From: JAGNXB01 sp964471595
GTDB taxonomy: Bacteria > Bacteroidota > Bacteroidia > Chitinophagales > Saprospiraceae
Assembly (NCBI GenBank): GCA_964471595.1
Contig: CAYYGN010000002.1
Span: 1-64,000 of the forward strand
Direction: 5' to 3'
Length of the DNA stretch: 64,000 nt
Part shown: positions 35,263-43,808 of the stretch, in pieces
Layout of the letters: every line of letters begins with the position of its first letter
How positions within the stretch are numbered: position 1 is the first letter of the stretch
Position numbers and translations under genes: made by a program
The notes under the pieces: generated by a model
Database searches by the model: none
Seen by the model: only the letters and a program-made list of their open reading frames with translations
Told to the model about the DNA's origin: nothing

Positions 35263-38200
35263 TCAGTCTTCCTGCATATCCAGCAATCCCTGAGAACCCG
35301 AGGGGACGATCCGCCGGGTTTTTTCTTCCAGGATGCGAATATGCTCCAGTTTCTCCTCGGCGGTCTTCCTTATGCCGGCATCGCCATGGTAGTTTTCCAG
35401 CAATCCCTCCAGGGCCGCCCTCGCATTGAAAAGATCCGCTTCTTCCACAAAAATGTCGGACAGGAGCAGAATGCATTTGGCCACCCAATAATCCTGGCCG
35501 GGAATGTTCTGGTTGGACTTCAAACACCATTGACGGGATTCAGCAAAATTCCTTTGCTTGAAGTAGATATCGGCGATGAGGTAATGGGCCTCACCGGCCA
35601 TTTCGTTATCCAGCAATCGGAGGACTTCCTCGAAGGCCGGACGCGCCAGGTCAAACTCCTTGCGGTCATGGTGCACCTTCCCCTTGTAAAACCGGGCCTG
35701 CCCCTGATAAACCGGTTGGGTTTGAGGACTGCGGTACACCTTTTCGGCATATTGCAGCACCTCCTCTTCACGGCCTCCCATACGGTATGCGGACTGGAGC
35801 GCACCCGCCTGGGCTTCGAATCGGATTTGTTCGTTGGTGGCGGCTTCCTCCAGCATTTGAAAATACCGGAATGCTGCGGCATATTGCAGGGCGTGATTGT
35901 AGGCGATCAGGGCCGCTTTTTGCAGGGCTTCCTGGTAATACCGGCTCGGGCCGCGCCGGATGACTTCCTCGTAGTCAGGCAACGCCGCATCAAAATCCTT
36001 GCGGATACTATGGCACTCCGCACGTCGGTAGTACGCCTGGAGGACATGCATGCCGTGAGGGAATCGTTCCAGGTATTGGGAATAAGCGGCAATGGCCTTC
36101 TCGTATTGACCGGATTGAAAGTGGTTGTCAGCAGCTTTGAAATTCAAAGAGTCCCTGGTGGCATCCGTCAGATTCTGACCGCTCTTTTCCAGGATATCCA
36201 CATAGTCGTCCGGACTGGAGAGATCACGGACATAAATTTCCTCCAGAGCCGTGAGCGCCGATAGTCTTTCATCAGGCTCCGGGTTATTGTCGAGCACCTG
36301 TTTGTAATACCGGATGGCTTCCTGGATGTCGCCCTGGTTATAGCTGATCAATCCGAGTTTCAACCGGGCAGCATTGGCCAGATTGGAGTGGCTGCCATAC
36401 CGGTCGAGCAATTGCCGGAGAGGTTTGGCGGCTTCATTCAGTCGCCCGAGATCAAGGGAGGTCTTCCCGATCTCGTACAAGGCGTCATCGGCATAGTCGG
36501 ACCGGGGGAAGTCGGAGACCAGTTGCTCAAGCTCCACCATTTTATCGTAAGGTTTGCCCTGAAGCCCCAGTATGAGGGCTTTTTGAAACCGGGCATAATG
36601 GAATCCGGTATATTGATGCTGGATGGCATCATTATAAAAACTGAGGGCATCTCCATATCGGTTGGCCTTGAAATGACAATCGCCTGCACGCAAGATGGCA
36701 TCCCCCAACACCTGATTTCGTATGACACCCTGGTGGATCCGGTGGGCATCCCGTTTGATACCGGCAACGGCGTCCTGGAAGTATCCGATGGCCTGGGCAT
36801 GTTTGCCTGTTTTCAACAAGTTGTATCCCTGGATGTAATTGGCCATCGGAAAAGAAGCCTCTTCCGGAAGGTCCATCCGGGTTCTGGCCAGGGTGAAAAA
36901 GCGGGACATCTCGGCCTGGCTTTCCTCGTATTTGCGTTGTTGGTGGTACACGTCTCCGAGCAAAAAAGTGGCCATGGCCTGGGTGGCCGGGTCAACGGCG
37001 GCTGAGAGGGATTTGCGTAAGTGTGGAATGGCCTCTGCCTGGCCTCCCTGACCAACCAGTTGGACCGCCTTGGCATAGTGCACTTTTTGGTAGGCCTCTT
37101 TGAGCTGGGCCGATTTGAGATCCGCTTTTTCAAGGTAACCGACAGCGAAATCGGTGTCCGAGGTACGTATCAGGACTTCTCCGAGCAGCTTCTGGGCTTC
37201 GTGGTAATTGGGAGAAGTGACGGGAATGGAAGCAAACGCCTGCACGGCCTCCCGGTCGGCCCTGAGTTCATAAGACAACTTGGCATACTGGAACAAGGCA
37301 TTGTCGGCCAATTCCCCGGAATGGGTTTGACGGGAGGCTTGCATGAAGGCATTGCGGGCAGCGACTTTCTGTCCGGATTTAAGGTAGGCATCCCCCATAA
37401 TGAAAAGCGCATGTTGGCCCATGGGATCATCTTGCCTGGAGAGAGGTTCCAGGTTGGAGATGGCCTTTTCGTATTGACCTGCCTTGTATTGGCAGTACCC
37501 GAGTTGGTAGAAATCCGTGGCTTGCATCGACGTGTTGCGCTCGGCAGCATAAGTGAGATGCGGTAGAGCCGCTTCATATTCGCCTTTCTCATACCAGGCA
37601 CGACCAATGAGATTTTCAATTTCCGTGCGGTTTTCAATGCGTCCTTCCACTTTGGGGGTGGCATATCTGATGAGTTCGTCGTATTGTTCCTGGGCGAAAA
37701 GGATTTGGCTGATGATGAACGGGATGTAGGGGGCATACCGCGGAGCCTCCTCAACGCGGCGGAACGCGGTCAGAGCATCGTCGTATTTCCCGTCAAAAAA
37801 CAGGGTCATTCCGTAGTAATAATTGGCCGCGTGGTAGTAGTCGTGCCGGCCATCCCGGATCAAAGCAAAATCTTGTCTGGCCCGGGAAAAGTTCTTCTGA
37901 ACGAAATGGCCATACCCCCGTTTGAAATACATTTCCGTCCGGGCGCTTTCACCGAGTCCGGCCGTATTGACCATGTCGTAAAAGTGCACGGCCTGCTGGT
38001 ACTCACGGGCATTGAAATAGTAATGTGCAGCCTCGAGCAGCGCCTGATTGCCCATGGGGTCCGGCGCGGAGCTTCTGGCAAATTCGAGGATCCTGCGTTC
38101 GCCCTGCGGATCGCCGCCGCGGATGGCGGACTGGGAGGCGAGAAGTCCTGCCCGGTCGCGCTGGATTTGGCTGACATGTTCCTGGATGGCTCTGGGCTGT

Positions 38201-38373
38201 GACAAGAACAAGCCGAGCTGCCGCTGGGCTTCGAGAAACAGACCGTGATGCATCAGGTCTTCTCCCTCCTTGAAGGGCCGGTATGGATCGGTAAAAACGG
38301 CGGTTCGCTGCGCCATTACTGATTGGGCACCCAAAACGCCCGCGATCAGCAAGAATGTTCGAAGGGATGACAT
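35263..38373 (-). CDS. Large tetratricopeptide-repeat envelope protein
   Basis: 1036 residues with a signal peptide (MSSLRTFLLIAGVLGAQSVMAQ). Nearly the whole mature protein is TPR or Sel1-like helical repeats, about 20 or more by eye (for example YYYGMTLFFDGKYDDALTAF, LKLGLISYNQGDIQEAIRYY). The C-terminus is LEHIRILEEKTRRIVPSG. It is probably a periplasmic or outer-membrane-associated scaffold, and its immediate downstream neighbour is the outer-membrane barrel. TPR proteins of this kind assist gliding/T9SS or outer-membrane assembly in some Bacteroidota, but I cannot assign it to a named component. I start at 38373 for the signal peptide. Confidence 0.85.
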   Translation of the reverse strand: MSSLRTFLLIAGVLGAQSVMAQRTAVFTDPYRPFKEGEDLMHHGLFLEAQRQLGLFLSQPRAIQEHVSQIQRDRAGLLASQSAIRGGDPQGERRILEFARSSAPDPMGNQALLEAAHYYFNAREYQQAVHFYDMVNTAGLGESARTEMYFKRGYGHFVQKNFSRARQDFALIRDGRHDYYHAANYYYGMTLFFDGKYDDALTAFRRVEEAPRYAPYIPFIISQILFAQEQYDELIRYATPKVEGRIENRTEIENLIGRAWYEKGEYEAALPHLTYAAERNTSMQATDFYQLGYCQYKAGQYEKAISNLEPLSRQDDPMGQHALFIMGDAYLKSGQKVAARNAFMQASRQTHSGELADNALFQYAKLSYELRADREAVQAFASIPVTSPNYHEAQKLLGEVLIRTSDTDFAVGYLEKADLKSAQLKEAYQKVHYAKAVQLVGQGGQAEAIPHLRKSLSAAVDPATQAMATFLLGDVYHQQRKYEESQAEMSRFFTLARTRMDLPEEASFPMANYIQGYNLLKTGKHAQAIGYFQDAVAGIKRDAHRIHQGVIRNQVLGDAILRAGDCHFKANRYGDALSFYNDAIQHQYTGFHYARFQKALILGLQGKPYDKMVELEQLVSDFPRSDYADDALYEIGKTSLDLGRLNEAAKPLRQLLDRYGSHSNLANAARLKLGLISYNQGDIQEAIRYYKQVLDNNPEPDERLSALTALEEIYVRDLSSPDDYVDILEKSGQNLTDATRDSLNFKAADNHFQSGQYEKAIAAYSQYLERFPHGMHVLQAYYRRAECHSIRKDFDAALPDYEEVIRRGPSRYYQEALQKAALIAYNHALQYAAAFRYFQMLEEAATNEQIRFEAQAGALQSAYRMGGREEEVLQYAEKVYRSPQTQPVYQGQARFYKGKVHHDRKEFDLARPAFEEVLRLLDNEMAGEAHYLIADIYFKQRNFAESRQWCLKSNQNIPGQDYWVAKCILLLSDIFVEEADLFNARAALEGLLENYHGDAGIRKTAEEKLEHIRILEEKTRRIVPSGSQGLLDMQED

Positions 38374-38599
38374 AAGGGCGACATTAAAAGCCCTGCCAGC
38401 GTAAATGATGCCGGTGATGGGCCGGGGCAAAGGTAGACAAAATATTACGCGTAACTTTAATAAGTTGAGAACCAGCGATCAAAGGATTTCAGTGTTGCAA
38501 TGCCGTTTTCCAGTGGTCGGGAAAATCCGAAGGGGAACTTGTAGGGCAGTACCCGGCGAGGATTCAGGTGCGGGTAGGAATGTTCCAGGGACAAGTGGT

Positions 38600-38625
38600 T
38601 TTTCCGGATGATGTCATCCGGAAAA
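38600..38625. repeat. Perfect inverted repeat downstream of rocD
   Basis: TTTTCCGGATGA and its exact complement flank a 2-bp centre. It lies 36 bp past the stop of rocD, in the roughly 290-bp gap between rocD and the TPR gene, which otherwise holds nothing I recognise. It ends in A-runs rather than a T-run on the rocD strand, so it could be a weak terminator or a protein-binding palindrome. Confidence 0.45.
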
Positions 38626-38660
38626 CGAATCGGGGCCCCATGATTATTGCCTGATGATGC

Positions 38661-39899
38661 TCAAGCCGAAAAGTGGAGGAACACGTCGGCCATGATGTCG
38701 CAGGCTTCTTCCATTTGCGCCTCTGTGAGGACCAGGGGAGGTGCGAATCGAATGATGTGTCCGTGTGTCGGCTTGGCAAGAAGGCCTTTCTCCGCCAGGC
38801 GCAGGCATAGATTCCAGGAAACTTCACCCTCTGGATCCCCGGCGATAACGACGGCATTCAGCAACCCCTTGCCGCGTATGCAGGATATGAAATCCACCTG
38901 CTCCTGGAGGTCGTTCATACGTTGCCGAAATCGTTGGCCCAGCAATTGGGCGCGTTCATCCAGCGCTTCTTCCCGGACAATTTTCAGTGCTTCGAGTGCC
39001 ACCGCACAGGCCAACGGATTACCGCCGAATGTCGATCCGTGCTCTCCGGGCCGAATGGTCAGCATGATTTCGTCATCTGCCAGGACGGCGGAGACAGGCA
39101 TCATGCCTCCTGAAAGGGCCTTTCCCAAAACCAGAATATCCGGCCGCACTTCTTCGTGGTCACAGGCCAGCCTTTTTCCCGTACGTCCGATCCCGGTCTG
39201 GACCTCGTCGGCGATCATGAGGACTCCGGCCCGGTCGCACCGTTCCCTTACACCTCTCAAGTACCCTTCATCCGGTACGACAACACCGGCTTCACCCTGG
39301 ATGGGTTCCAGCATGAATCCCGCCACATGCGGGTTTGCAAGTGCGCGATCCAGGGCTTCGAGGTCGTTGTAGGGTATGATCTGGAATCCTGGCATGAACG
39401 GCCCGAATCCATTTCGCGATGCGGGGTCGGTACTGGCTGAAATGGCGGCCAGCGTGCGCCCCCAGAAATTGCCGGCCGCAAATAAAACGATGGCTTGCCC
39501 ATCCGGAATCCCTTTGATATCGTATCCCCAACGGCGGCACAGTTTGACGGCCGCTTCGCAGGCCTCCACACCACTGTTGGCAGGAAGCAACCGGTCAAAT
39601 CCGAAATAACGGGTGGCATAAGCTTCAAATGGACCCAGCAAATTGTTGTGAAAGGCCCGGGAGGTCAATGTCAGTCGAGCAGACTGTTCGGCCATGACCT
39701 TGACGAGACGGGGATGACAATGTCCTTGATTGACAGCGGAATATGCAGACAGGAAGTCGAAGTACCTTTTGCCTTCCACATCCCAAAGAAACGGGCCTTG
39801 TCCTTTATCAAGGACGACAGGCAGCGGGTGATAATTGTGGGCGCCGTAGCGCTCTTCCAGCTCGATGAAATGGGAGGTGTGGGGCAGGGTAGCGGACAT
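38661..39899 (-). CDS. rocD: Ornithine-oxo-acid transaminase
   Basis: 412 residues from the ATG at 39899 (a TTG at 39905 is possible). Class III PLP aminotransferase motifs are clear: ERYGAHNYHPLPVVLDKGQG, FLSAYSAVNQGHCHP, MIADEVQTGIGRTGK, and the PLP lysine in DILVLGKALSGGMMPVSAV. It converts ornithine and 2-oxoglutarate to glutamate semialdehyde and glutamate. It starts 8 bp after the ald stop codon, so ald and rocD form an amino-acid catabolism operon. Confidence 0.95.
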   Translation of the reverse strand: MSATLPHTSHFIELEERYGAHNYHPLPVVLDKGQGPFLWDVEGKRYFDFLSAYSAVNQGHCHPRLVKVMAEQSARLTLTSRAFHNNLLGPFEAYATRYFGFDRLLPANSGVEACEAAVKLCRRWGYDIKGIPDGQAIVLFAAGNFWGRTLAAISASTDPASRNGFGPFMPGFQIIPYNDLEALDRALANPHVAGFMLEPIQGEAGVVVPDEGYLRGVRERCDRAGVLMIADEVQTGIGRTGKRLACDHEEVRPDILVLGKALSGGMMPVSAVLADDEIMLTIRPGEHGSTFGGNPLACAVALEALKIVREEALDERAQLLGQRFRQRMNDLQEQVDFISCIRGKGLLNAVVIAGDPEGEVSWNLCLRLAEKGLLAKPTHGHIIRFAPPLVLTEAQMEEACDIMADVFLHFSA

Positions 39900-39907
39900 G
39901 GACAAAG

Positions 39908-41020
39908 TTATAGGACGGTATCAACTTGCTGGTAGGGGAGACCAAAGGCCTCAGCGACCCCCTCATAGACCACCTTTCCCTGGACGACATTCAAGCCTTT
40001 CCGAAGAGGTATATTATGCCGGCAGGCCTCTTTCCAACCCATCTGTGCCAATTGGATGGCATAGGGGAGGGTGGCATTGGTCAGGGCGATGGTGGAAGTA
40101 TAGGGTACGGCTCCTGGCATGTTGGCGACGCAATAGTGTACGACATCATCAACGACATAGATGGGATTGTCGTGCGTTGTGGGGCGGGTGGTTTCAAAGC
40201 AGCCACCCTGATCGACGGCTACATCCACCATGACTGTTCCGGGACGCATTTCGCTGAGCATTTCCTTACGGATGAGGAAAGGCGCTTTGGCCCCTGGAAT
40301 GAGCACGGCACCAACGATGAGGTCGCTGTGGCGTATGTGTTCCAGAATGTTGTATTCATTGGAATATTGGGTGATAACATTCGCCGGCATCACATCGGAC
40401 AAATACCGAAGTCTCGGCAGGCTGATATCCAGAATGGTCACCTGAGCGCCCAGCCCGGCCGCCATTTTGGCCGATTGGGTGCCCACTACACCTCCACCCA
40501 GCACGAGTACTTTGGCGGGTCGAACTCCTGGAACACCACCCAACAGGATTCCCCGACCACCGGAAGGCTTTTCCAGATACTTGGCACCTTGTTGCACGGC
40601 CATGCGACCCGCAACTTCCGACATGGGGACGAGGAGGGGGAGGCTGTGGTCGGAAAGCTCTACCGTTTCATAAGCCAGACATACGGCTCCGCTGTCAATC
40701 ATGGCACGGGTCAGCGGTTCATACGAGGCGAAGTGGAAATAAGTAAACACCAGTTGGTCCGGTCGGATAAGGCTGTATTCGGAAGCGATAGGCTCCTTGA
40801 CCTTGATGATCATTTCTGCAATGCCGTAAACCTCTTCGATGGTCGGCAAAACACGTGCGCCGGCCTTGATGTACTCCTGATCGGGGAATCCCGATCCGAA
40901 TCCGGCACTGGCCTGTACATAGACTGTATGCCCGCGTTTCACCAGTTCCAGCGCCCCGGCGGGAGTCAGGGCCACGCGATTTTCATTGCTTTTGATCTCC
41001 TTGGGGACGCCGATGATCAT
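39908..41020 (-). CDS. ald: Alanine dehydrogenase
   Basis: 370 residues, the family length. MIIGVPKEIKSNENRVALTP, SEVAGRMAVQQGAKYLEKP, the NAD-binding loop VLVLGGGVVGTQSAKMA, and VDVAVDQGGCFETTRPTTH are all characteristic. It interconverts alanine and pyruvate plus ammonium with NAD. It is the first gene of the ald-rocD unit. The ATG at 41020 fits the family start. Confidence 0.97.
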   Translation of the reverse strand: MIIGVPKEIKSNENRVALTPAGALELVKRGHTVYVQASAGFGSGFPDQEYIKAGARVLPTIEEVYGIAEMIIKVKEPIASEYSLIRPDQLVFTYFHFASYEPLTRAMIDSGAVCLAYETVELSDHSLPLLVPMSEVAGRMAVQQGAKYLEKPSGGRGILLGGVPGVRPAKVLVLGGGVVGTQSAKMAAGLGAQVTILDISLPRLRYLSDVMPANVITQYSNEYNILEHIRHSDLIVGAVLIPGAKAPFLIRKEMLSEMRPGTVMVDVAVDQGGCFETTRPTTHDNPIYVVDDVVHYCVANMPGAVPYTSTIALTNATLPYAIQLAQMGWKEACRHNIPLRKGLNVVQGKVVYEGVAEAFGLPYQQVDTVL

Positions 41021-41153
41021 AGAGAAAGTATTTAGGGTTTTTCCGCTGCGAAGGTAATACCCAAAGGAGGATATGGACGTTGGGTAGATGAATAAACATG
41101 GCGCCGATTGCACCTGTTGGCCTGTACGGATACCGTTGACTATCGTCCGTCAA

Positions 41154-41189
41154 TAAAAAAAGCCCGTGACGTTTCACGAGCTTCTTTTT
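41154..41189. terminator. Rho-independent terminator downstream of mqnD
   Basis: GCCCGTGA (41162-41169) pairs with TCACGAGC (41174-41181) with one mismatch and a 4-nt loop. It is flanked by A8 on the left and TTCTTTTT on the right. On the minus strand it ends the mqnD transcript before the ald promoter region. Confidence 0.8.
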
Positions 41190-41271
41190 GGACAAAGGGT
41201 ATTACCCAAAACTTACACAATCGGGAACATGACAATTATCATGCCATATATATGAAAAAGTGTTAATATGT

Positions 41272-42120
41272 TCAATGAAAGGAGGTTTCACCGCAGAACA
41301 GGGATTCCGGTGCAGGGGGCAACAGGTTTCTGGAGGTGGCTTCGGCATAGAATCGGCGAATGGCGGAACGGCCATGCTCTCCCAATGATTGACTGAAGTC
41401 GTTGACATACAATCGAATATGTTGATCTCTCACTTTCCGGGACATTTCCTGGGCATGTTGGCCGATATAGGAGCGCGAGGCTTTCGGATTTTGGAAAGCA
41501 TAGGCCACGGAGTCAGCAATTGTCGCCTGGATGGCAAGGCGGGTTTCGAGAGGCAAAGACCGCTTGACAGCAATGCCGCCCAGAGGCACGGGTGCGCCGG
41601 TGAGCTGTTCCCAATGTGCTCCGAGGTCCCTGATGGCTACCAGTCCTTTGTCATGATACGTGAACCGGTTTTCATGGATGATGACTCCGGCATCCAACCG
41701 GCCATCCAGTACGGCCTGTTCTATGTCGGAAAAAACGAGTTGGCTGGCAGATGGTGCCTCCGGATATGCCAACCGAAAAAGGAAGTGCGCGGTAGTCCAT
41801 TGTCCGGGCAGTCCGATTCGCATGTCGGCTACCGGCCGGTCCCTGTTTTCAGGACGAGTGATGAGGAGGGGGCCGCAACCGAACCCCAGTGCGCTGCCGC
41901 TGTCCAGCAATTCGTAGTTCTGCCAGCATTGGGAGAAGGCGTAAAAGGAGAGCTTGGTCACCTCGTAACGGCCTTCCATGGCATGGCGATTCAATTGTTC
42001 GACGTCTTCCAAGTGGGGACGCCAGTGTACATTTGAGTCCCCGACCAGGCCATGCATCATGGCGTGGAAGATAAAGGTGTCATTCGGGCATGGGGAAAAT
42101 CCGATCGTCCGTTCTTTCAT
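41272..42120 (-). CDS. mqnD: 1,4-dihydroxy-6-naphthoate synthase (futalosine pathway)
   Basis: 282 residues. The MqnD hallmark GFSPCPNDTFIFHAMMHGL opens the protein, followed by EVTKLSFYAFSQCWQNYELL, GCGPLLI and DAGVIIHENRFTYHDKGL. It converts cyclic dehypoxanthine futalosine to 1,4-dihydroxy-6-naphthoate in menaquinone synthesis. No other mqn gene is in the window. The ATG at 42120 lies only 12 bp from the start of the divergent pseudouridine synthase gene. Confidence 0.95.
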   Translation of the reverse strand: MKERTIGFSPCPNDTFIFHAMMHGLVGDSNVHWRPHLEDVEQLNRHAMEGRYEVTKLSFYAFSQCWQNYELLDSGSALGFGCGPLLITRPENRDRPVADMRIGLPGQWTTAHFLFRLAYPEAPSASQLVFSDIEQAVLDGRLDAGVIIHENRFTYHDKGLVAIRDLGAHWEQLTGAPVPLGGIAVKRSLPLETRLAIQATIADSVAYAFQNPKASRSYIGQHAQEMSRKVRDQHIRLYVNDFSQSLGEHGRSAIRRFYAEATSRNLLPPAPESLFCGETSFH

Positions 42121-42132
42121 ACCTCCGTCGAA

Positions 42133-42867
42133 ATGTCGCGAAAAGTAGAACCCTCGCCCCAGATCGTTTACGAAGATAACCACTTGCTCGCGATCAGCAA
42201 GCCACCGGGTATGTTGGTGCATGCCGATGCAACGGGCGATCCAACACTGGAAGATTGGGGAAGACTTTATCTCCGTACACAATACGACAAACCGGGCAAT
42301 ATTTTTCTGACGCCATGTCACCGGCTGGACAGGCCGGTCAGTGGCCTGTGTCTGTTTGCCCGTACCAGCAAAATGCTCCCCCGGATGCAGGAACTCTTTC
42401 GTGAGCGCCGGATCGAAAAGACCTATTACGCCATTCTGGAGGCGCGGCCCGACCCGTTGGATGGCGTTCTGGAGCATTTTATTGACAAGGCCGGCCCCGG
42501 GCAACCGGTAAAAGTCCTGGCTGGCAAAAGCCGTAGATATCCTGATGCCAAGTACGCCCGTCTGGAATATGCCTTAGCCGGTGAAGTGGATCACCATTAC
42601 CTGGTAAGAGTAAGACCGGATACCGGAAGGCCTCACCAGATAAGAGCCCAGTTGGCGGCTGCCGGTTGGCCCATACGCGGTGATCTGAAATACGGCGCCC
42701 GGATCAAGGCCGATTTCAACGGGATTTACCTCCACAGTTACAGCCTGAAGTTTGTCCACCCGGTGAAAAGGGAATTGGTCAGGATGACAGCTCCACCTCC
42801 TGAACTGGCGCTATGGCCTATGGTGGCCGGGTTGATGGACAATGTCGAAGACCTGCATGTGGAATAA
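42133..42867 (+). CDS. RluA-family pseudouridine synthase
   Basis: 244 residues. The catalytic motif is CHRLDRPVSGLCLFA, with the nucleophile Asp in HRLD. YEDNHLLAISKPPGMLVHAD opens the domain, and VRPDTGRPHQIRAQLAAAGWPIRGD is the conserved C-terminal motif. No S4 domain is present. It would make pseudouridine in rRNA or tRNA; the short form without S4 is closer to RluA or TruC than to RluD. The frame is open upstream to 42052, but the family begins after 42133. It is divergent from mqnD with a 12-bp gap. Confidence 0.92.
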   Translation: MSRKVEPSPQIVYEDNHLLAISKPPGMLVHADATGDPTLEDWGRLYLRTQYDKPGNIFLTPCHRLDRPVSGLCLFARTSKMLPRMQELFRERRIEKTYYAILEARPDPLDGVLEHFIDKAGPGQPVKVLAGKSRRYPDAKYARLEYALAGEVDHHYLVRVRPDTGRPHQIRAQLAAAGWPIRGDLKYGARIKADFNGIYLHSYSLKFVHPVKRELVRMTAPPPELALWPMVAGLMDNVEDLHVE

Positions 42868-42964
42868 ACCCCATGTGTCTTTGGCGAAATGGCCGTTTGG
42901 AGGACCGTTGAGATGGGGGTGATATAGCCGGTGACGGACCGCGGTAAAGCCTGGGATCACCTAC

Positions 42965-43689
42965 GCTCCTGACGGAGCTTCGGCGAGCGATGCTCGGAAT
43001 GTATCGTTGTCGAGACCCAATGTTGGACCGTGGTTCCGAAACAGGCAGATCGCCTGCGCTCCTGACGGAGCTTCGGCGAGCGATGCTCGTCGGTCATTCT
43101 ATGCGGGCATGGTGCCGGAAAGGAATGTCAGATCGCCTNNNNNNNNNNNNNNNNNNNNNNNNNNNNNNNNNNNNNNNNNNNNNNNNNNNNNNNNNNNNNN
43201 NNNNNNNNNNNNNNNNNNNNNNNNNNNNNNNNNNNNNNTGCTCGTCGGTCATTCTATGCGGGCATGGTGCCGGAAAGGAATGTCAGATCGCCTGCGCTCC
43301 TGACGGAGCTTCGGCGAGCGATGCTCGTCGGTCATTCTATGCGGGCATGGTGCCGGAAAGGAATGTCAGATCGCCTACGCTCCTGACGGAGCTTCGGCGA
43401 GCGATGCTCGTCGATGTATCGTTGTCGAGACCCAATGTTGGACCGTGGTACCGAAACAGGCAGCTCGCCTACGCTCCTGACGGAGCTTCGGCGAGCGATG
43501 CTCGTCGATGTATCGTTGTCGAGACCCAATGTTGGACCGTGGTACCGAAACAGGCAGCTCGCCTACGCTCCTGACGGAGCTTCGGCGAGCGATGCTCGTC
43601 GATGTATCGTTGTCGAGACCCAATGTTGGACCGTGGTTCCGAAACAGGCAGCTCGCCTACGCTCCTGACGGAGCTTCGGCGAGCGAAGG
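42965..43689. repeat. Tandem array of palindromic 83-bp and 94-bp units
   Basis: The core GCTCCTGACGGAGCTTCGGC recurs at 42965, 43058, 43296, 43379, 43473, 43567 and 43661. Distances are 93 and then, after the gap, 83, 94, 94 and 94 bp. Each core is an inverted repeat: an inner GCTCC/GGAGC stem (4-nt loop) and an outer GCTCGCC/GGCGAGC stem around a 3x3 internal loop. Two tails alternate. Tail A (TCGGTCATTCTATGCGGGCA and on) gives 83-bp units, and tail B (TCGATGTATCGTTGTCGAGA and on) gives 94-bp units. The period is not a multiple of three, so translated frames through it are artefacts. It abuts the 3' end of tRNA-Ser and is cut by a 100-N gap. Confidence 0.9.
43139..43238. other. Assembly gap (100 Ns)
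   Basis: Exactly 100 Ns, a conventional scaffold gap of unknown length, placed inside the tandem array. Both flanks belong to 83-bp units. Confidence 0.98.
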
Positions 43690-43776
43690 CGGAGGAGGAG
43701 GGATTCGAACCCCCGGTAGGCTCGCACCTACGACGGTTTTCAAGACCGTTGCAATCAACCACTCTGCCACTCCTCC
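43690..43776 (-). tRNA. tRNA-Ser (TGA)
   Basis: The minus strand gives acceptor GGAGGAG pairing with CTCCTCC, a long variable arm, T-loop TTCGAAT, and anticodon loop CTTGAAA with anticodon TGA (Ser, UCA). It is 87 nt including discriminator G, with no encoded CCA. The palindromic array begins directly after its 3' end. Confidence 0.95.
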
Positions 43777-43808
43777 AAAGAGGGGCAAAGATAGGTCAAC
43801 TCTGGTTC

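Noticed and set aside
42965..43689. Integron cassette array (attC sites)
   Set aside because: The palindromes lack the RYYYAAC/GTTRRRY core sites and no cassette genes lie between them.
42965..43690. CRISPR array
   Set aside because: The 83/94-bp units have no unique spacers: tails of each class are near-identical from unit to unit, and there are no cas genes nearby.
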